Numbered from the stretch's first letter, positions 21,851 to 30,871 are shown. The stretch is 64,000 bases of DNA from Cellulomonas sp. C5510 (GCF_019797765.1 NZ_CP081862.1:496001-560000); one strand, 5' to 3'. Notes: generated by a model from the letters alone, not told the origin. Numbers and translations: made by a program.

Positions 21851-21869
21851 GTTTGTCTTGTGGATGAAC
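21851..21869. promoter_or_regulatory. Candidate operator between xylA and the ROK regulator
   Basis: Imperfect inverted repeat GTTTGTC-TTGTG-GATGAAC (5 of 7 arm positions match), in a relatively AT-rich patch between the divergent genes and at the expected -35 position of the regulator promoter. XylR-type ROK proteins bind such T/A-rich palindromes upstream of xyl genes. Confidence 0.4.
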
Positions 21870-21886
21870 TTATCGCCGGAACCGGC

Positions 21887-21892
21887 TAGGGT
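21887..21892 (+). promoter_or_regulatory. -10 box TAGGGT for the ROK regulator
   Basis: TAGGGT ends 7 nt before GTG 21900, so the regulator mRNA is probably leaderless. Confidence 0.45.
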
Positions 21893-21899
21893 CAACCGC

Positions 21900-23204
21900 G
21901 TGACCGACCCCGCCGCCGACCCCGCCGCGCCGCCCGCCGGCGTGCCGCTCGGCGCGGTCGCACCACCCCCGTCCGGGACCGTGGCCCGCCGGCGGTCGCC
22001 CGCGCGCCCCGCCCGGCAGGGGTCGCTGCGGGAGCACAACCTCGCGCTCGTCCTGCGGCACGTGCTCGACGCCGCGCTGGCGGGGGAGCCCCCGCCGTCC
22101 CGCGCCGACGTCGCCACGGCCACCGGCCTGACGCGCGGGGCGGTCTCGGCGCTCGTCGACCTGCTCGTCGGCGCCCGGCTCGTCGCCGAGCTGCCGCCGC
22201 TGACCACCGCCCGGGCCGGGCGACCCGCCGTCCCCCTCGTCCCGGCGTCCGGCACCGTCGTCGGACTCGGCGCCGAGGTCAACGTCGACTACATCGGCGT
22301 CCGCGCCGTCGACCTCGCCGGGGACCTCGTGGCCGACCGCACCACGGTCGGGGACTTCCGGCACAGCGACCCCGCGCAGGTCCTCGGTCTGCTCGCCGGC
22401 CTCGTCGGCGACGTGCGCGCGTCGCTGCCGGACGGTGCGCGGCTCGCGGGTATGTGCCTGGCCCTGCCCGGGCTCGTCGACCGCGTGACCGGGCCGCTGC
22501 GGCTCGCGCCGAACCTCGGCTGGCGGGACGTCGACGTCGTCGCGCTGCTCACCGCGCAGCCGCAGCTCGACGGGCTGTCCGTCCGCCTGGCCAACGAGGC
22601 CAACCTCGCCGCGCGCGCGGAGGCCCGCACCGGCGCGGCCGGCCAGTCGTTCCTCTACGTCTCCGGCGAGGTCGGCATCGGTGCCGCGATCGTCCTCGAC
22701 GGCGAGGTGTTCGCCGGGCGGCACGGGTGGAGCGGCGAGCTCGGTCACACCGTCGTCGACCAGCAGGGCCCCCGCTGCACGTGCGGGGCCCGGGGCTGCC
22801 TCGAGCAGTACGCCGGCAAGGACGCGCTGCTCCGGGCGGCCGGCCGGGACGTCGAGGAGCCCGTCGACGCGCTCGTGACCGCCGTCGCCGCGGGGGACGA
22901 GCGCGCCGCACGGGCCCTGCGGTCCGCCGGGGACGCGCTGGGCGTCGCGCTCGCCAACTTCGTCAACCTCGTCGACGTCGAGACCATCGTCCTGGGCGGC
23001 ATCTACGCCCCGCTCGCCCCGTGGCTCACCGACGCCGTCGTCGCCCAGCTCCGCTCCCGCGTCCTCGCGGCCGCGTGGGAGGACGCCCGAGTGGGCGTCG
23101 CCGCGGGCGGCTCGCACGCCGCCATGACGGGCGCGGCCGTCGTCGTCCTGCGCGCCGTCGCCGACGACCCCGCCGCCTGGCTGGACCCCCCCACCACTCC
23201 CTGA
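21900..23204 (+). CDS. ROK-family transcriptional regulator, probable xylose repressor
   Basis: 434 residues. A Pro/Ala-rich N-terminus precedes a winged helix-turn-helix (about 45-105: ADVATATGLTRGAVSALVDLL) and a ROK sugar-kinase-like domain with GHTVVDQQGPRCTCGARGCLE, including the zinc-binding CxCGxxGCxE. Position, divergent from xylA, and family both suggest XylR: repression of xylAB lifted by xylose or a derivative. The start was placed at GTG 21900, 7 nt after a TAGGGT box; the frame remains open far upstream opposite xylAB, but that part is antisense coding shadow. A glucokinase role is unlikely because of the HTH domain. Confidence 0.85.
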   Translation: MTDPAADPAAPPAGVPLGAVAPPPSGTVARRRSPARPARQGSLREHNLALVLRHVLDAALAGEPPPSRADVATATGLTRGAVSALVDLLVGARLVAELPPLTTARAGRPAVPLVPASGTVVGLGAEVNVDYIGVRAVDLAGDLVADRTTVGDFRHSDPAQVLGLLAGLVGDVRASLPDGARLAGMCLALPGLVDRVTGPLRLAPNLGWRDVDVVALLTAQPQLDGLSVRLANEANLAARAEARTGAAGQSFLYVSGEVGIGAAIVLDGEVFAGRHGWSGELGHTVVDQQGPRCTCGARGCLEQYAGKDALLRAAGRDVEEPVDALVTAVAAGDERAARALRSAGDALGVALANFVNLVDVETIVLGGIYAPLAPWLTDAVVAQLRSRVLAAAWEDARVGVAAGGSHAAMTGAAVVVLRAVADDPAAWLDPPTTP

Positions 23205-23395
23205 CCGGCGCCGCCCCGGGGTCCTCCGGGGTCCTCCCCTCGGAGGCTCCGAACGTGCTCGGTGGTGGGCGCGCGGGATCGTGGTGGTCCGGGGAGCACC
23301 ACGACGCCCCGTCGGAGCCTCCGACGGCGCGGGACGGGGGAGAGGAGGCGGGGTCGGCGCGGCGGGTGGGGGTGGTGTCGCCTAGAGTCCTCGCC
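23205..23395. other. Intergenic region with inverted repeats before the lactonase gene
   Basis: 191 nt without a gene. It contains TCGGAGGCTCCGA (23240-23252) and its reverse complement TCGGAGCCTCCGA (23312-23324), each itself a 6-bp-arm palindrome, enclosing a further hairpin CGTGGTG / CACCACG (23280-23303). It may be a terminator for the regulator, an operator pair, or both. TAGAGT at 23383-23388 is the -10-like box of the next gene. Confidence 0.5.
23383..23388 (+). promoter_or_regulatory. -10 box TAGAGT for the lactonase gene
   Basis: TAGAGT ends 7 nt before GTG 23396 and sets the start of the lactonase reading frame. Confidence 0.45.
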
Positions 23396-24460
23396 GTGAC
23401 GGAGCACCTGCGCGACCTGTGGATCGGGACCTACCCCTCGGCCGGCGCGGGGACGCCCGCCGGGGTCGGCGAGGGGGTCTGGCGCGTCGCGCTCGACACG
23501 GGCACGGGGCAGCTGGGCGAGCCCGTGCTGGCCGCCGAGTCCCCCGCGCCCTCGTTCCTGGCCGTCGACCGGCAGGCCGGCCTGCTGCTCGCGGTCGGTG
23601 AGCACGCCGACGGCACCGTGTCCGCCTTCCGCATCGGGACGGGCGACGACGGCCGGTCGGTCCTGACGCCGGCCGGCACGGCGGCCAGTGGCGGCGACGA
23701 CCCCTGCCACGTGCTGCTCGACCCGGCGGGTCGCGTCGCGTACGTGGCGAACTACTCCTCCGGGTCGGTGGCGGTCCTGGAGCTCGGCCCGGACGGGCTG
23801 GCCGCCGAGGCCCCCGCGCAGGTGCTGGTGCACGACGGCTCCGGCCCGGACGCCGAGCGCCAGGAGGCGTCCCACGCGCACTTCGCCGCCCTGACCCCGG
23901 ACGGCGCGCACCTGCTGGTGTGCGACCTGGGGACGGACGAGATCCGCCGGTACCGGCGCGACGCGGCCACCGGCCTGCTGACCGAGGACGGGATCGCCGC
24001 GGCGCTGCGTGCCGGTTCCGGGCCGCGACACCTGGTGCTCTCCGCGGACGGCCGGATCGCGTACGTCGCGTGCGAGCTCGACGCGACCGTGGCGGTGCTG
24101 GCCTGGGACGCCGCGACGGCGTCCGGCCGGGTGGTGCAGCACGTCCCCGCGTCCGAGGACGGCTCCGGTGCGGGGTCCGGCGTCCGGCCGCTGCCGTCCC
24201 ACATCGACCGCGCGGGCGACCGGGTGCTGGTCGCGACGCGCGGCCCGGACCTGCTCGCGGCCTTCGCGCCCGCGCCGGACGGCACGCTCGCGCCGGCCGG
24301 TCAGACCGCGCTGCCCGGCGCCTGGCCCCGGCACTTCGCGGTGGTCGACGGCTGGACCGTGGTGGCGGACGAGCGCGGGGACACGCTGACGGTCCTGCGC
24401 GACGGCGCGGTCGTCTCCCGCGCGCCCCTGCCGGCACCGGCCTGCGTCGTGGCGGCATGA
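23396..24460 (+). CDS. Lactonase-family seven-bladed beta-propeller (6-phosphogluconolactonase-like)
   Basis: 354 residues. Repeated blade signatures of the YbhE/Pgl lactonase family are seen: IGTYPSA near the N-terminus, DPCHVLLDP, VANYSSGSVAVLEL, SHAHFAALTPDG, SGPRHLVLSADG and AWPRHFAV. The family hydrolyses sugar lactones such as 6-phosphogluconolactone; the exact substrate here is not determined. No signal peptide is visible, so it is cytoplasmic. Its stop overlaps the start of a sugar-porter gene (ATGA), suggesting that the pair handles one imported sugar or its oxidised form. It follows the xylose regulator but has its own leaderless-type promoter. Confidence 0.82.
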   Translation: MTEHLRDLWIGTYPSAGAGTPAGVGEGVWRVALDTGTGQLGEPVLAAESPAPSFLAVDRQAGLLLAVGEHADGTVSAFRIGTGDDGRSVLTPAGTAASGGDDPCHVLLDPAGRVAYVANYSSGSVAVLELGPDGLAAEAPAQVLVHDGSGPDAERQEASHAHFAALTPDGAHLLVCDLGTDEIRRYRRDAATGLLTEDGIAAALRAGSGPRHLVLSADGRIAYVACELDATVAVLAWDAATASGRVVQHVPASEDGSGAGSGVRPLPSHIDRAGDRVLVATRGPDLLAAFAPAPDGTLAPAGQTALPGAWPRHFAVVDGWTVVADERGDTLTVLRDGAVVSRAPLPAPACVVAA

Positions 24461-25881
24461 CCGCCGCCGTCCCGGAGGGCGCACGACGCGCGCTGCCCCC
24501 GCTGCTGCCCGGGCCGCACCTGCGGCGCCTCGACGTCATCACGGTCGTCGCGACCTTCGGCGGTCTGCTGTTCGGCTACGACACGGGCGTCATCAACGGG
24601 GCGCTCGACCCGATGGTGGCGGACCTCGGCCTCACGCCGGCGACCGAGGGGCTGGTGACGAGCAGCCTCCTGGTCGGCGCGGCGCTCGGTGCGCTGGTCG
24701 GCGGGCGGCTCGCGGACCGGCTGGGACGCCGCCGGACCCTGGTCGTGCTGGCGGTGGTGTTCTTCCTCGGGGCGCTGGGCAGCGTCGTGGCGCCGTCGTT
24801 CGAGGTCATGGTGCCGATGCGCCTGGTGCTCGGCGCGGCCGTCGGCGGGGCGTCCGTCACGGTGCCGGTCTACCTGGCGGAGCTGGCGCCCACCGAGCGC
24901 CGCGGGGCGATCACCGGGCGCAACGAGATCGCCATCGTCGTCGGCCAGCTCGCGGCGTTCGTCGTCAACGCGGTGATCGGCACGGTGTGGTCGGACCACG
25001 CGGGGGTGTGGCGGTACATGCTCGCCGTCCAGGCGGTGCCGGCCGTCGCGCTGTTCGCGGGGATGCTGCGGATGCCGGAGTCGCCGCGCTGGCTGCTGGG
25101 CCGCGGCCGGGACGAGGACGCGCTCGCGGTGCTGCGGCAGGTGCGCGACCCCGGCCGGGCCGCCGCGGAGCTGCTGGAGGTGCGCGACCTCGTCGAGCTG
25201 GAGCGTGCCGAGTCCGCCACGCGCGGCGGCTGGGCCGAGCTCCGGCTGCCGTGGGTGCGCCGCCTGGTGCTGGTCGGGATCGGGGTCGCGGTGGTGAACC
25301 AGCTCGGCGGGATCAACGCGGTCATGTACTACGGCACGCAGCTGCTGCGGGAGTCCGGGTTCTCCGGCGACGTGGCGCTGGTCGCGAACGTGCTCAACGG
25401 CGTGTTCTCCGTGGTGGGCATGCTGATCGGTCTGCGGGTGATCAACCGAGTCACCCGCCGCTCGCTGCTGCTCGTGGGGCTCACCGGCATCATCGCGTCG
25501 CACCTGATGATCGCCCTGTCCTCGGCGGCGCTGCCGGAGGGGCCGGGCCGGTCGGCGGCCGTCACGGCGTTCCTGGTGCTGTTCGTCGGCTTCAACCAGG
25601 CGTCCGTCGGGCTGGTCTGCTGGGTGGTCCTGGCGGAGCTCTTCCCGCTGCGGGTGCGCGGCCTCGCGATCGGGCTGTGCGTGTTCTGGAACTGGACGTC
25701 GAACGCCGTGATCTCGGGGTTCTTCCCGACGGTCGTCGCGGCGATCGGCGTGAACGGGACGTTCCTCGTGTTCGCCGGGGTCAACGTGCTGTCGTGGCTG
25801 TTCGTGCGCTTCGTGCTCCCCGAGACCCGGGACCGGTCGCTGGAGCAGCTCGAGGAGGACTTCCGGGCCGCACGCGCCTGA
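24457..25881 (+). CDS. Sugar porter family MFS transporter
   Basis: 474 residues with 12 predicted membrane segments. Sugar-porter signatures are present: [11 protein letters not shown] in TM1, [13 protein letters not shown] in loop 2-3, [12 protein letters not shown] before the central loop, [12 protein letters not shown] in TM7, and [15 protein letters not shown] at the C-terminus. These match the proton-sugar symporters of the XylE/GalP/IolT type. It is translationally coupled to the upstream lactonase gene. The neighbouring xylose locus makes xylose or another pentose a reasonable substrate, but inositol or hexoses cannot be excluded. Confidence 0.88.
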   Translation: MTAAVPEGARRALPPLLPGPHLRRLDVITVVATFGGLLFGYDTGVINGALDPMVADLGLTPATEGLVTSSLLVGAALGALVGGRLADRLGRRRTLVVLAVVFFLGALGSVVAPSFEVMVPMRLVLGAAVGGASVTVPVYLAELAPTERRGAITGRNEIAIVVGQLAAFVVNAVIGTVWSDHAGVWRYMLAVQAVPAVALFAGMLRMPESPRWLLGRGRDEDALAVLRQVRDPGRAAAELLEVRDLVELERAESATRGGWAELRLPWVRRLVLVGIGVAVVNQLGGINAVMYYGTQLLRESGFSGDVALVANVLNGVFSVVGMLIGLRVINRVTRRSLLLVGLTGIIASHLMIALSSAALPEGPGRSAAVTAFLVLFVGFNQASVGLVCWVVLAELFPLRVRGLAIGLCVFWNWTSNAVISGFFPTVVAAIGVNGTFLVFAGVNVLSWLFVRFVLPETRDRSLEQLEEDFRAARA

Positions 25882-25946
25882 CCTGGGACGCCGGTCCGTC
25901 ACCCGCGGGCGCGCGCGGCCTGCGTCGCGGCACCTCGAGGATGACG

Positions 25947-25952
25947 GACAAT
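25947..25952 (+). promoter_or_regulatory. Possible -10 box GACAAT of mshA
   Basis: GACAAT lies 38 nt before GTG 25991, predicting a leader of about 30 nt. A GCAGGAG ribosome-binding site (25979-25985) is 5 nt before the start, so unlike many neighbours this gene looks leadered. Confidence 0.4.
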
Positions 25953-25990
25953 GGGAGCAGTCCACCGTCCGTCGCCCGCAGGAGCCCGCC

Positions 25991-27250
25991 GTGCCGCAGC
26001 AGCGCATCGCCATGCTGTCGGTGCACACGTCCCCGCTCGACCAGCCGGGGACCGGCGACGCCGGCGGCATGAACGTCTACGTGGCCGAGCTGTCCCGGGC
26101 GCTGGCCCGCCGGGGCGCCGCGGTGGAGATCTTCACGCGCGCGACCTCGTCCGCGTCGCCGGAGACGGTGGCGCTCGACGGCACCGGCGACCGGGTGCTC
26201 GTGCACCACGTGCCCGCCGGTCCGTACGAGGGGCTCGACAAGAACGACCTGCCCGGCCAGCTGTGCGCCATGGCGGCCGGCGTGCTGCGGCTCGGTGCGA
26301 CGCGGCCCGCGGGCTGGTTCGACGTCGTGCACTCCCACTACTGGCTGTCGGGCCAGGTGGGCTGGCTCGCGGCGGAGCGGTGGGACGTGCCGCTGGTCCA
26401 CACCATGCACACGATGGCGCGGGTGAAGAACGCCGCGCTCGCCCCGGGCGACAGCCCCGAACCGGCCACGCGGGTCATCGGCGAGGAGCAGGTGGTCGCG
26501 GCCGCGGACGCGCTGGTCGCGAGCACCGCCGAGGAGGCTCACGACCTGGTCGGCATGTACGACGCGGACCCGGAGCAGGTGCACGTGGTGGCGCCCGGGG
26601 TGGACCTGCGGACGTTCCGGCCGTGGCCGGGGGACGTCGCGGACCTGCGCCGGGAGCTGGGCCTGCCGGCGGGGCGTGACGTCGTGCTGTTCGCCGGCCG
26701 CGTCCAGCCGCTGAAGGCGCCCGACGTGCTGGTGCGGGCGCTCGGCGTGCTGCGCGCGACCGGTCGGCCGCTGCCGCTGCTGGTGGTCCTGGGCGGCCCC
26801 AGCGGCCGGGCCTCCGCACTGCGGGAGCTGCAGGCGCTCGCGGCCACGGAGGGCGTCGCGGAGCACGTGCTGTTCCGTCCGCCGGTCCCGCGCCAGGAGC
26901 TCGCGCGGTGGTTCGCCGCCGCCGACGTGGTCGCGATGCCGTCGAGGTCGGAGTCCTTCGGCCTGGTCGCGGTCGAGGCGCAGGCCGTGGGCACACCCGT
27001 CGTCGCGTCGGCGGTCGGCGGGCTGCGGTCCGTGGTGCAGGACGGCGTGTCCGGTCGTCAGGTCCGCGGCCACGACCCGGCGGTGTGGGCCGACGCGCTC
27101 GCGGCGACGCTCGCCGACCCGGCGGTGCGCGGACCGTGGCGCCGGGGCGCGCGACGGGTGGCCGAGCAGTACGGCTGGGACGCGACGGCCGAGCAGGTGC
27201 TCAAGGTCTACGCGCTGGCGTCCGAGCGGCGCGCACGCCTCGCGGTCTGA
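25991..27250 (+). CDS. mshA: D-inositol-3-phosphate glycosyltransferase (mycothiol biosynthesis)
   Basis: 419 residues. A GT4-family enzyme with the MshA-type N-terminus [20 protein letters not shown] and a C-terminal nucleotide-sugar site [17 protein letters not shown]. It transfers GlcNAc from UDP-GlcNAc to inositol 3-phosphate, the committed step of mycothiol synthesis, and marks the genome as actinobacterial. The GTG start has GCAGGAG 5 nt upstream. mshA followed by gpmA, phoU, senX3 and regX3 matches the conserved mycobacterial neighbourhood (mshA, gpm1, senX3, regX3). Confidence 0.95.
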   Translation: MPQQRIAMLSVHTSPLDQPGTGDAGGMNVYVAELSRALARRGAAVEIFTRATSSASPETVALDGTGDRVLVHHVPAGPYEGLDKNDLPGQLCAMAAGVLRLGATRPAGWFDVVHSHYWLSGQVGWLAAERWDVPLVHTMHTMARVKNAALAPGDSPEPATRVIGEEQVVAAADALVASTAEEAHDLVGMYDADPEQVHVVAPGVDLRTFRPWPGDVADLRRELGLPAGRDVVLFAGRVQPLKAPDVLVRALGVLRATGRPLPLLVVLGGPSGRASALRELQALAATEGVAEHVLFRPPVPRQELARWFAAADVVAMPSRSESFGLVAVEAQAVGTPVVASAVGGLRSVVQDGVSGRQVRGHDPAVWADALAATLADPAVRGPWRRGARRVAEQYGWDATAEQVLKVYALASERRARLAV

Positions 27251-27308
27251 CGCGCGCGAGCGGGGACGACCGCGGCGCGGCGCCCGGGCGGGCCGTCGGC
27301 CGTCGCGG

Positions 27309-27755
27309 TCAGGCCCCCGCCTCCACCGGCTCCAGCACCAGCACCGGGATCACGCGGTCGGTCCGCCGCTGGTAGTCCGCGTAGTCCGGGTAGGCGGCGA
27401 CGGCCCGTTCCCACCAGAGCTCCCGCTCGGCACCCGTGACCTCGCGCGCCACGTAGTCGCGCCGGGTGGGCCCGTCCTGCAGCTCGACGTGCGGGTCGGT
27501 CCGCAGGTTCCGGTACCAGACGGGGTGCTGCGGCGCGCCGCCGAGCGACGCCACGACCGCGTACGTGCCGTCGTGCTCGACGCGCATCAGCGGGATCTTG
27601 CGGACCTTCCCGGACGTCGCGCCCCGCATGGTGACGACCACGACGGGCATCCCGCGCAGCGTCGTGCCCTGCGTCCCGCCGGAGCTCTCGTACAGCTCGA
27701 CCTGCTCGCGGGTCCGGGTGTCGGTGCTCGGTGCGTACTCTCCGGTGATCGGCAT
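27309..27755 (-). CDS. Deazaflavin (F420)-dependent nitroreductase family protein, DUF385
   Basis: 148 residues. The pattern [48 protein letters not shown] and HPVWYRNL is that of the split-barrel F420H2-dependent oxidoreductases (Ddn/DUF385). Such enzymes reduce quinones or other acceptors with F420H2; the substrate here is unknown. The start was set at ATG 27755; the frame is open 30 codons further, but that part overlaps the gpmA promoter and lacks family similarity. It is divergent from gpmA, with 88 nt between the starts. Confidence 0.85.
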   Translation of the reverse strand: MPITGEYAPSTDTRTREQVELYESSGGTQGTTLRGMPVVVVTMRGATSGKVRKIPLMRVEHDGTYAVVASLGGAPQHPVWYRNLRTDPHVELQDGPTRRDYVAREVTGAERELWWERAVAAYPDYADYQRRTDRVIPVLVLEPVEAGA

Positions 27756-27843
27756 GCCCGCGACAACGCGCACCGCGGCGCCGGTGTTCCGCGGGCCGAA
27801 CGTCCCCCGACGCGTCGCGAGCGCGTGCGGCAGGATGGGACCC

Positions 27844-28584
27844 ATGACCTACACCCTCGTTCTGCTCCGCCACGGCGAGAGCGAATGGAACGCCAAGAAC
27901 CTGTTCACCGGCTGGGTCGACGTCGCGCTGTCCGAGAAGGGCGTCGCGGAGGCCAAGCGCGGCGGCACCCTGCTGACCGACGCGGGTGTGCTCCCGGACG
28001 TCGTGCACACCTCGCTGCTGCGTCGCGCGATCATGACCGCGAACTACGCGCTCGACACCGCCGACCGCCTCTGGATCCCGGTCAAGCGCTCGTGGCGCCT
28101 GAACGAGCGCCACTACGGCGACCTGCAGGGCAAGGACAAGAAGCAGACCCTGCAGCAGTACGGCGAGGAGCAGTTCATGCTCTGGCGCCGGTCGTACGAC
28201 GTGCCGCCGCCGGACATCGAGCTCGGCTCGGAGTTCTCGCAGGACCAGGACCCGCGCTACGCCGGTGAGCCGATCCCGCGGGCGGAGGCGCTGAAGCAGG
28301 TGCTCGAGCGCGCGCTGCCGTACTGGCAGTCGGACATCGTGCCGGACCTGCAGGCCGGGAAGACCACCCTGGTGGCCGCGCACGGCAACTCGATCCGCGC
28401 GATCGTGAAGTACCTCGACGACGTGGACGACGCGACGATCGCCGGGATCAACATCCCGACGGGCATCCCGCTCGTGTACCACCTGGACGAGGAGACGCTG
28501 AAGCCCACGAACCCGGGCGGCACGTACCTCGACCCGGACGCCGCGGCGGAGGCCATCGCCGCGGTCGCCAACCAGGGCCGCTGA
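27844..28584 (+). CDS. gpmA: 2,3-bisphosphoglycerate-dependent phosphoglycerate mutase
   Basis: 246 residues. The catalytic histidine lies in [18 protein letters not shown], with further conserved [24 protein letters not shown] and AAHGNSIRA. It interconverts 3- and 2-phosphoglycerate in glycolysis. ATG 27844 follows CAGGAT by 7 nt, similar to the AGGAT boxes of lysS and the bPH2 gene. A strong hairpin terminator (28602-28643) follows. It stands between mshA and the phosphate-sensing genes as in mycobacteria. Confidence 0.97.
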   Translation: MTYTLVLLRHGESEWNAKNLFTGWVDVALSEKGVAEAKRGGTLLTDAGVLPDVVHTSLLRRAIMTANYALDTADRLWIPVKRSWRLNERHYGDLQGKDKKQTLQQYGEEQFMLWRRSYDVPPPDIELGSEFSQDQDPRYAGEPIPRAEALKQVLERALPYWQSDIVPDLQAGKTTLVAAHGNSIRAIVKYLDDVDDATIAGINIPTGIPLVYHLDEETLKPTNPGGTYLDPDAAAEAIAAVANQGR

Positions 28585-28601
28585 GCCCCGGTCCCCGCAC
28601 G

Positions 28602-28643
28602 CACGAGGGCCCGGTCCGACAGTCGTCGGACCGGGCCCTCGTG
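28602..28643. terminator. Bidirectional terminator between gpmA and phoU
   Basis: Perfect 19-bp inverted repeat (28602-28620 and 28625-28643) with a 4-nt loop AGTC, between convergent genes. Confidence 0.8.
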
Positions 28644-28674
28644 GTGTCCCCGCCGGACGAGGCGGGCGGCGGGG

Positions 28675-29340
28675 TCAGCGCGTCGTGGCGGAGCGCTCCG
28701 CGGCGAACTCGCCGGTCACGAGGAACACGATGCGCCGGGCGACGGACACGGCGTGGTCCCCGAACCGCTCGTAGTACCTCCCGACCAGCGTGACGTCGAT
28801 GGTCTGCTGCGGCGTGCCCGTCCAGGAGCCGCCGAGCAGGACGCGGAACGTCTCCTCGTGCAGGCTGTCGAGCAGGTCGTCGTCCCGCTCGATGCCCTCG
28901 GCCTCGGCGAGGTCGTGCGTGGTGAGCACCTGCGTGGTGCGCTGGGCGACCCGCACCGCCGCGGCGTTCATCTCGGTGAACACGCCGACCAGCGCCGGGT
29001 CGATCGCCCCGTGGGGGTAGCGGGCCCGCGCCACCTGGGCGACGTGCCGCGCGAGGTCGCCCATGCGCTCCAGGGTGGCGCTCATCCGCAGCGCCGACAC
29101 GACGACCCGCAGGTCCGTGGCGACCGGCTGCTGCTGGGCGAGCAGCAGGACGCAGCGCTCGTCCAGGTCGCGCTCCAGGGCGTCGATCGCCAGGTCGTCG
29201 GCGATGACGGTCTCGGCGAGCGCCAGGTCCTGGCGCAGCAACGCCTCCCCGGCCGCCGCGATCGCGTGCTCGACCCGCCGGCTCATCGCGACCAGGTCGT
29301 CACCGAGCTGCTTGAGCTCGGCGTCGAAGATCTCCCGCAT
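28675..29340 (-). CDS. phoU: Phosphate signalling regulator PhoU
   Basis: 221 residues. Two PhoU helical repeats are visible, each with the conserved E/D-rich pattern (VEHAIAAAGEALLRQDLALAE... and RVAQRTTQVLTTHDLAEAEGI...), ending in YYERFGDHAVSVARRIVF. PhoU links the Pst transporter to the sensor kinase, keeping it off when phosphate is plentiful. It is read away from senX3, with GTGAAC direct repeats in the gap whose orientation points towards phoU. AGAGGAAG precedes ATG 29340. A frame extension upstream to 29637 is not supported. Confidence 0.95.
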   Translation of the reverse strand: MREIFDAELKQLGDDLVAMSRRVEHAIAAAGEALLRQDLALAETVIADDLAIDALERDLDERCVLLLAQQQPVATDLRVVVSALRMSATLERMGDLARHVAQVARARYPHGAIDPALVGVFTEMNAAAVRVAQRTTQVLTTHDLAEAEGIERDDDLLDSLHEETFRVLLGGSWTGTPQQTIDVTLVGRYYERFGDHAVSVARRIVFLVTGEFAAERSATTR

Positions 29341-29410
29341 GGCTTCCTCTCGTCCGCGCGTGCGCGCGTCTGGGCACAGAACAGTCCGGGTGCCACGCTC
29401 GCACGACCAG

Positions 29411-29460
29411 GTGAACGCCGCGGTGAACGCCGGGTCGCCCCCAGGTGAACGGCGGTGAAC
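29411..29460 (-). promoter_or_regulatory. PHO-box-like direct repeats between phoU and senX3
   Basis: Four GTGAAC hexamers (GTTCAC on the minus strand) begin at 29411, 29423, 29445 and 29455, with spacings 12, 22 and 10, close to multiples of the 11-bp unit of actinobacterial PhoP/RegX3 boxes. They are oriented towards phoU and overlap the region before senX3, so RegX3 autoregulation is likely. Confidence 0.6.
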
Positions 29461-29520
29461 TCTGGACGCGGTGCGGCGTGGCGGGGGCGCGGACGGCCCG
29501 TGGCACCCCCGCGGCGACCG

Positions 29521-29526
29521 TACGCT
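29521..29526 (+). promoter_or_regulatory. -10 box TACGCT for senX3
   Basis: TACGCT ends 6 nt before GTG 29533, giving a leaderless senX3-regX3 mRNA. Confidence 0.5.
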
Positions 29527-29532
29527 GACGAC

Positions 29533-30867
29533 GTGGAGGGTCTCAACGGCTTCGTCGTGCTGCTCGCCGGCGCGCTCGGCCTGGTGACGGGCATCGGCGC
29601 GACGCTGGCGTTCCGGTGGAGCGAGCGCGCGCAGCACACGCTGCCCGAGCCGCCGGAGCGCGAGCTCGACGACGGCCTGGTACGGGTGCTGGCCGTGCTG
29701 CGGTCAGCGGCGGTGGTGCTCGACGACGACGACCGGGTGGTGCGCGCGAGCCCGCCCGCGTACGCGCTGAACGTCGTGCGGGACGGCGCCGTGGTGCACC
29801 CCGCAGTGCGGGACCTCATCGCGGACGTGCGGCGGACCGGCGTCATCCGGGACGAGGAGCTGGAGCTGCCCCGGGGGCCGCTCGGCCCGGGGACGCTGAT
29901 GCTGCAGGTGCGGGTCGCGCAGGTCGGTCCGGGGCTGCTGCTGGTGCTGGCGGAGGACCGGACGCAGGCCCGGCGGCTGGAGGCGATCCGCCGCGACTTC
30001 GTGGTGAACGTGTCCCACGAGCTGAAGACCCCGGTGGGTGCCCTGTCGCTGCTCGCCGAGACGGTGCAGGACGCCGCGGACGACCCGGTGGCGGTCCGGC
30101 GGTTCGCGGGCCGCATGGTCGGGGAGTCCGCCCGGCTGTCCGCGTTGGTGCACGAGATCCTCGAGCTGTCGCGGCTGCAGGTGGCCGGCGCGCTGCAGGA
30201 CATCGCCGTGGTGGACGTCGACGGGGTCGTGGCGGAGGCCGTGGACCGTGCGCGGACCGGCGCGGCGGCCAAGGAGATGGCGTTCGACGTCGGTGGCGAG
30301 ACGGGCGCGCAGGTGTTCGGCGACCACACGATGCTGGTCCAGGCCGTGCGGAACCTCCTCGACAACGCCGTGTCGTACTCCCCGGCGGGCACCCACGTCG
30401 GCGTCGGCGTGCGGACGTGCGACGGCCTCGTCGAGATCGCCGTCGTGGACCAGGGCATCGGCATCTCCGCCGAGGAGCAGGAGCGCGTGTTCGAGCGGTT
30501 CTACCGCGTGGACCCGGCGCGCAGCCGCGACACCGGGGGCACCGGCCTGGGCCTGTCGATCGTCAAGCACGTCGCGGCGGACCACGGCGGCGACGTGCAG
30601 GTGTGGTCGCAGCCGGGCCGCGGGTCGACCTTCACGCTGCGGCTGCCCGAGGCCGCGCGCCCGGACGGTGCGGAGCCTGCCGCGCCGGACACCGCCGTGA
30701 CGGAGCCCGGCGCGCCCGCGGGCGAGACCGCGCCGCCCGCCGCGTCCACCCCGGCGGCCTCGTCCACCCCGGCGGCCCCGGGGCCCGGCCCGGCCCCCCC
30801 CCCCCTGACCGTGCCCGCCCGCGCGGACGGCCCCGCCCGGCCCGCCGACCCCACCCCGGAGGACTGA
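29533..30867 (+). CDS. senX3: Phosphate-responsive sensor histidine kinase (SenX3/PhoR-like)
   Basis: 444 residues. One N-terminal membrane segment (about 6-26), a PAS-like domain (about 50-140), an H-box with the phospho-accepting His162 in NVSHELKTPVGAL, and N (LLDNAVSYSP), G1 (DQGIGIS) and G2 (GTGLGLSIVKH) boxes of the ATPase. After residue 375 comes a Pro/Ala-rich tail of about 65 residues encoded by an 18-bp tandem duplication (30743-30778) and a run of 12 C (30794-30805). It autophosphorylates and signals to the adjacent RegX3. GTG 29533 follows TACGCT. The tail is not part of the kinase fold. Confidence 0.93.
   Translation: MEGLNGFVVLLAGALGLVTGIGATLAFRWSERAQHTLPEPPERELDDGLVRVLAVLRSAAVVLDDDDRVVRASPPAYALNVVRDGAVVHPAVRDLIADVRRTGVIRDEELELPRGPLGPGTLMLQVRVAQVGPGLLLVLAEDRTQARRLEAIRRDFVVNVSHELKTPVGALSLLAETVQDAADDPVAVRRFAGRMVGESARLSALVHEILELSRLQVAGALQDIAVVDVDGVVAEAVDRARTGAAAKEMAFDVGGETGAQVFGDHTMLVQAVRNLLDNAVSYSPAGTHVGVGVRTCDGLVEIAVVDQGIGISAEEQERVFERFYRVDPARSRDTGGTGLGLSIVKHVAADHGGDVQVWSQPGRGSTFTLRLPEAARPDGAEPAAPDTAVTEPGAPAGETAPPAASTPAASSTPAAPGPGPAPPPLTVPARADGPARPADPTPED
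30743..30805 (+). repeat. Tandem duplication and C12 tract in the senX3 tail
   Basis: Two copies of an 18-bp unit (CGTCCACCCCGGCGGCCT, last base changed in copy 2) are followed by 12 consecutive C at 30794-30805. Both are slippage-prone and lie in the low-complexity C-terminal coding tail. Confidence 0.7.
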
Positions 30868-30871
30868 CCCC

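Noticed and set aside
19413..23204. Continuous 1263-codon plus-strand frame that includes the ROK regulator
   Set aside because: Everything before 21900 is antisense to xylB and xylA and lacks protein character; the regulator starts at GTG 21900 after a -10-like box.
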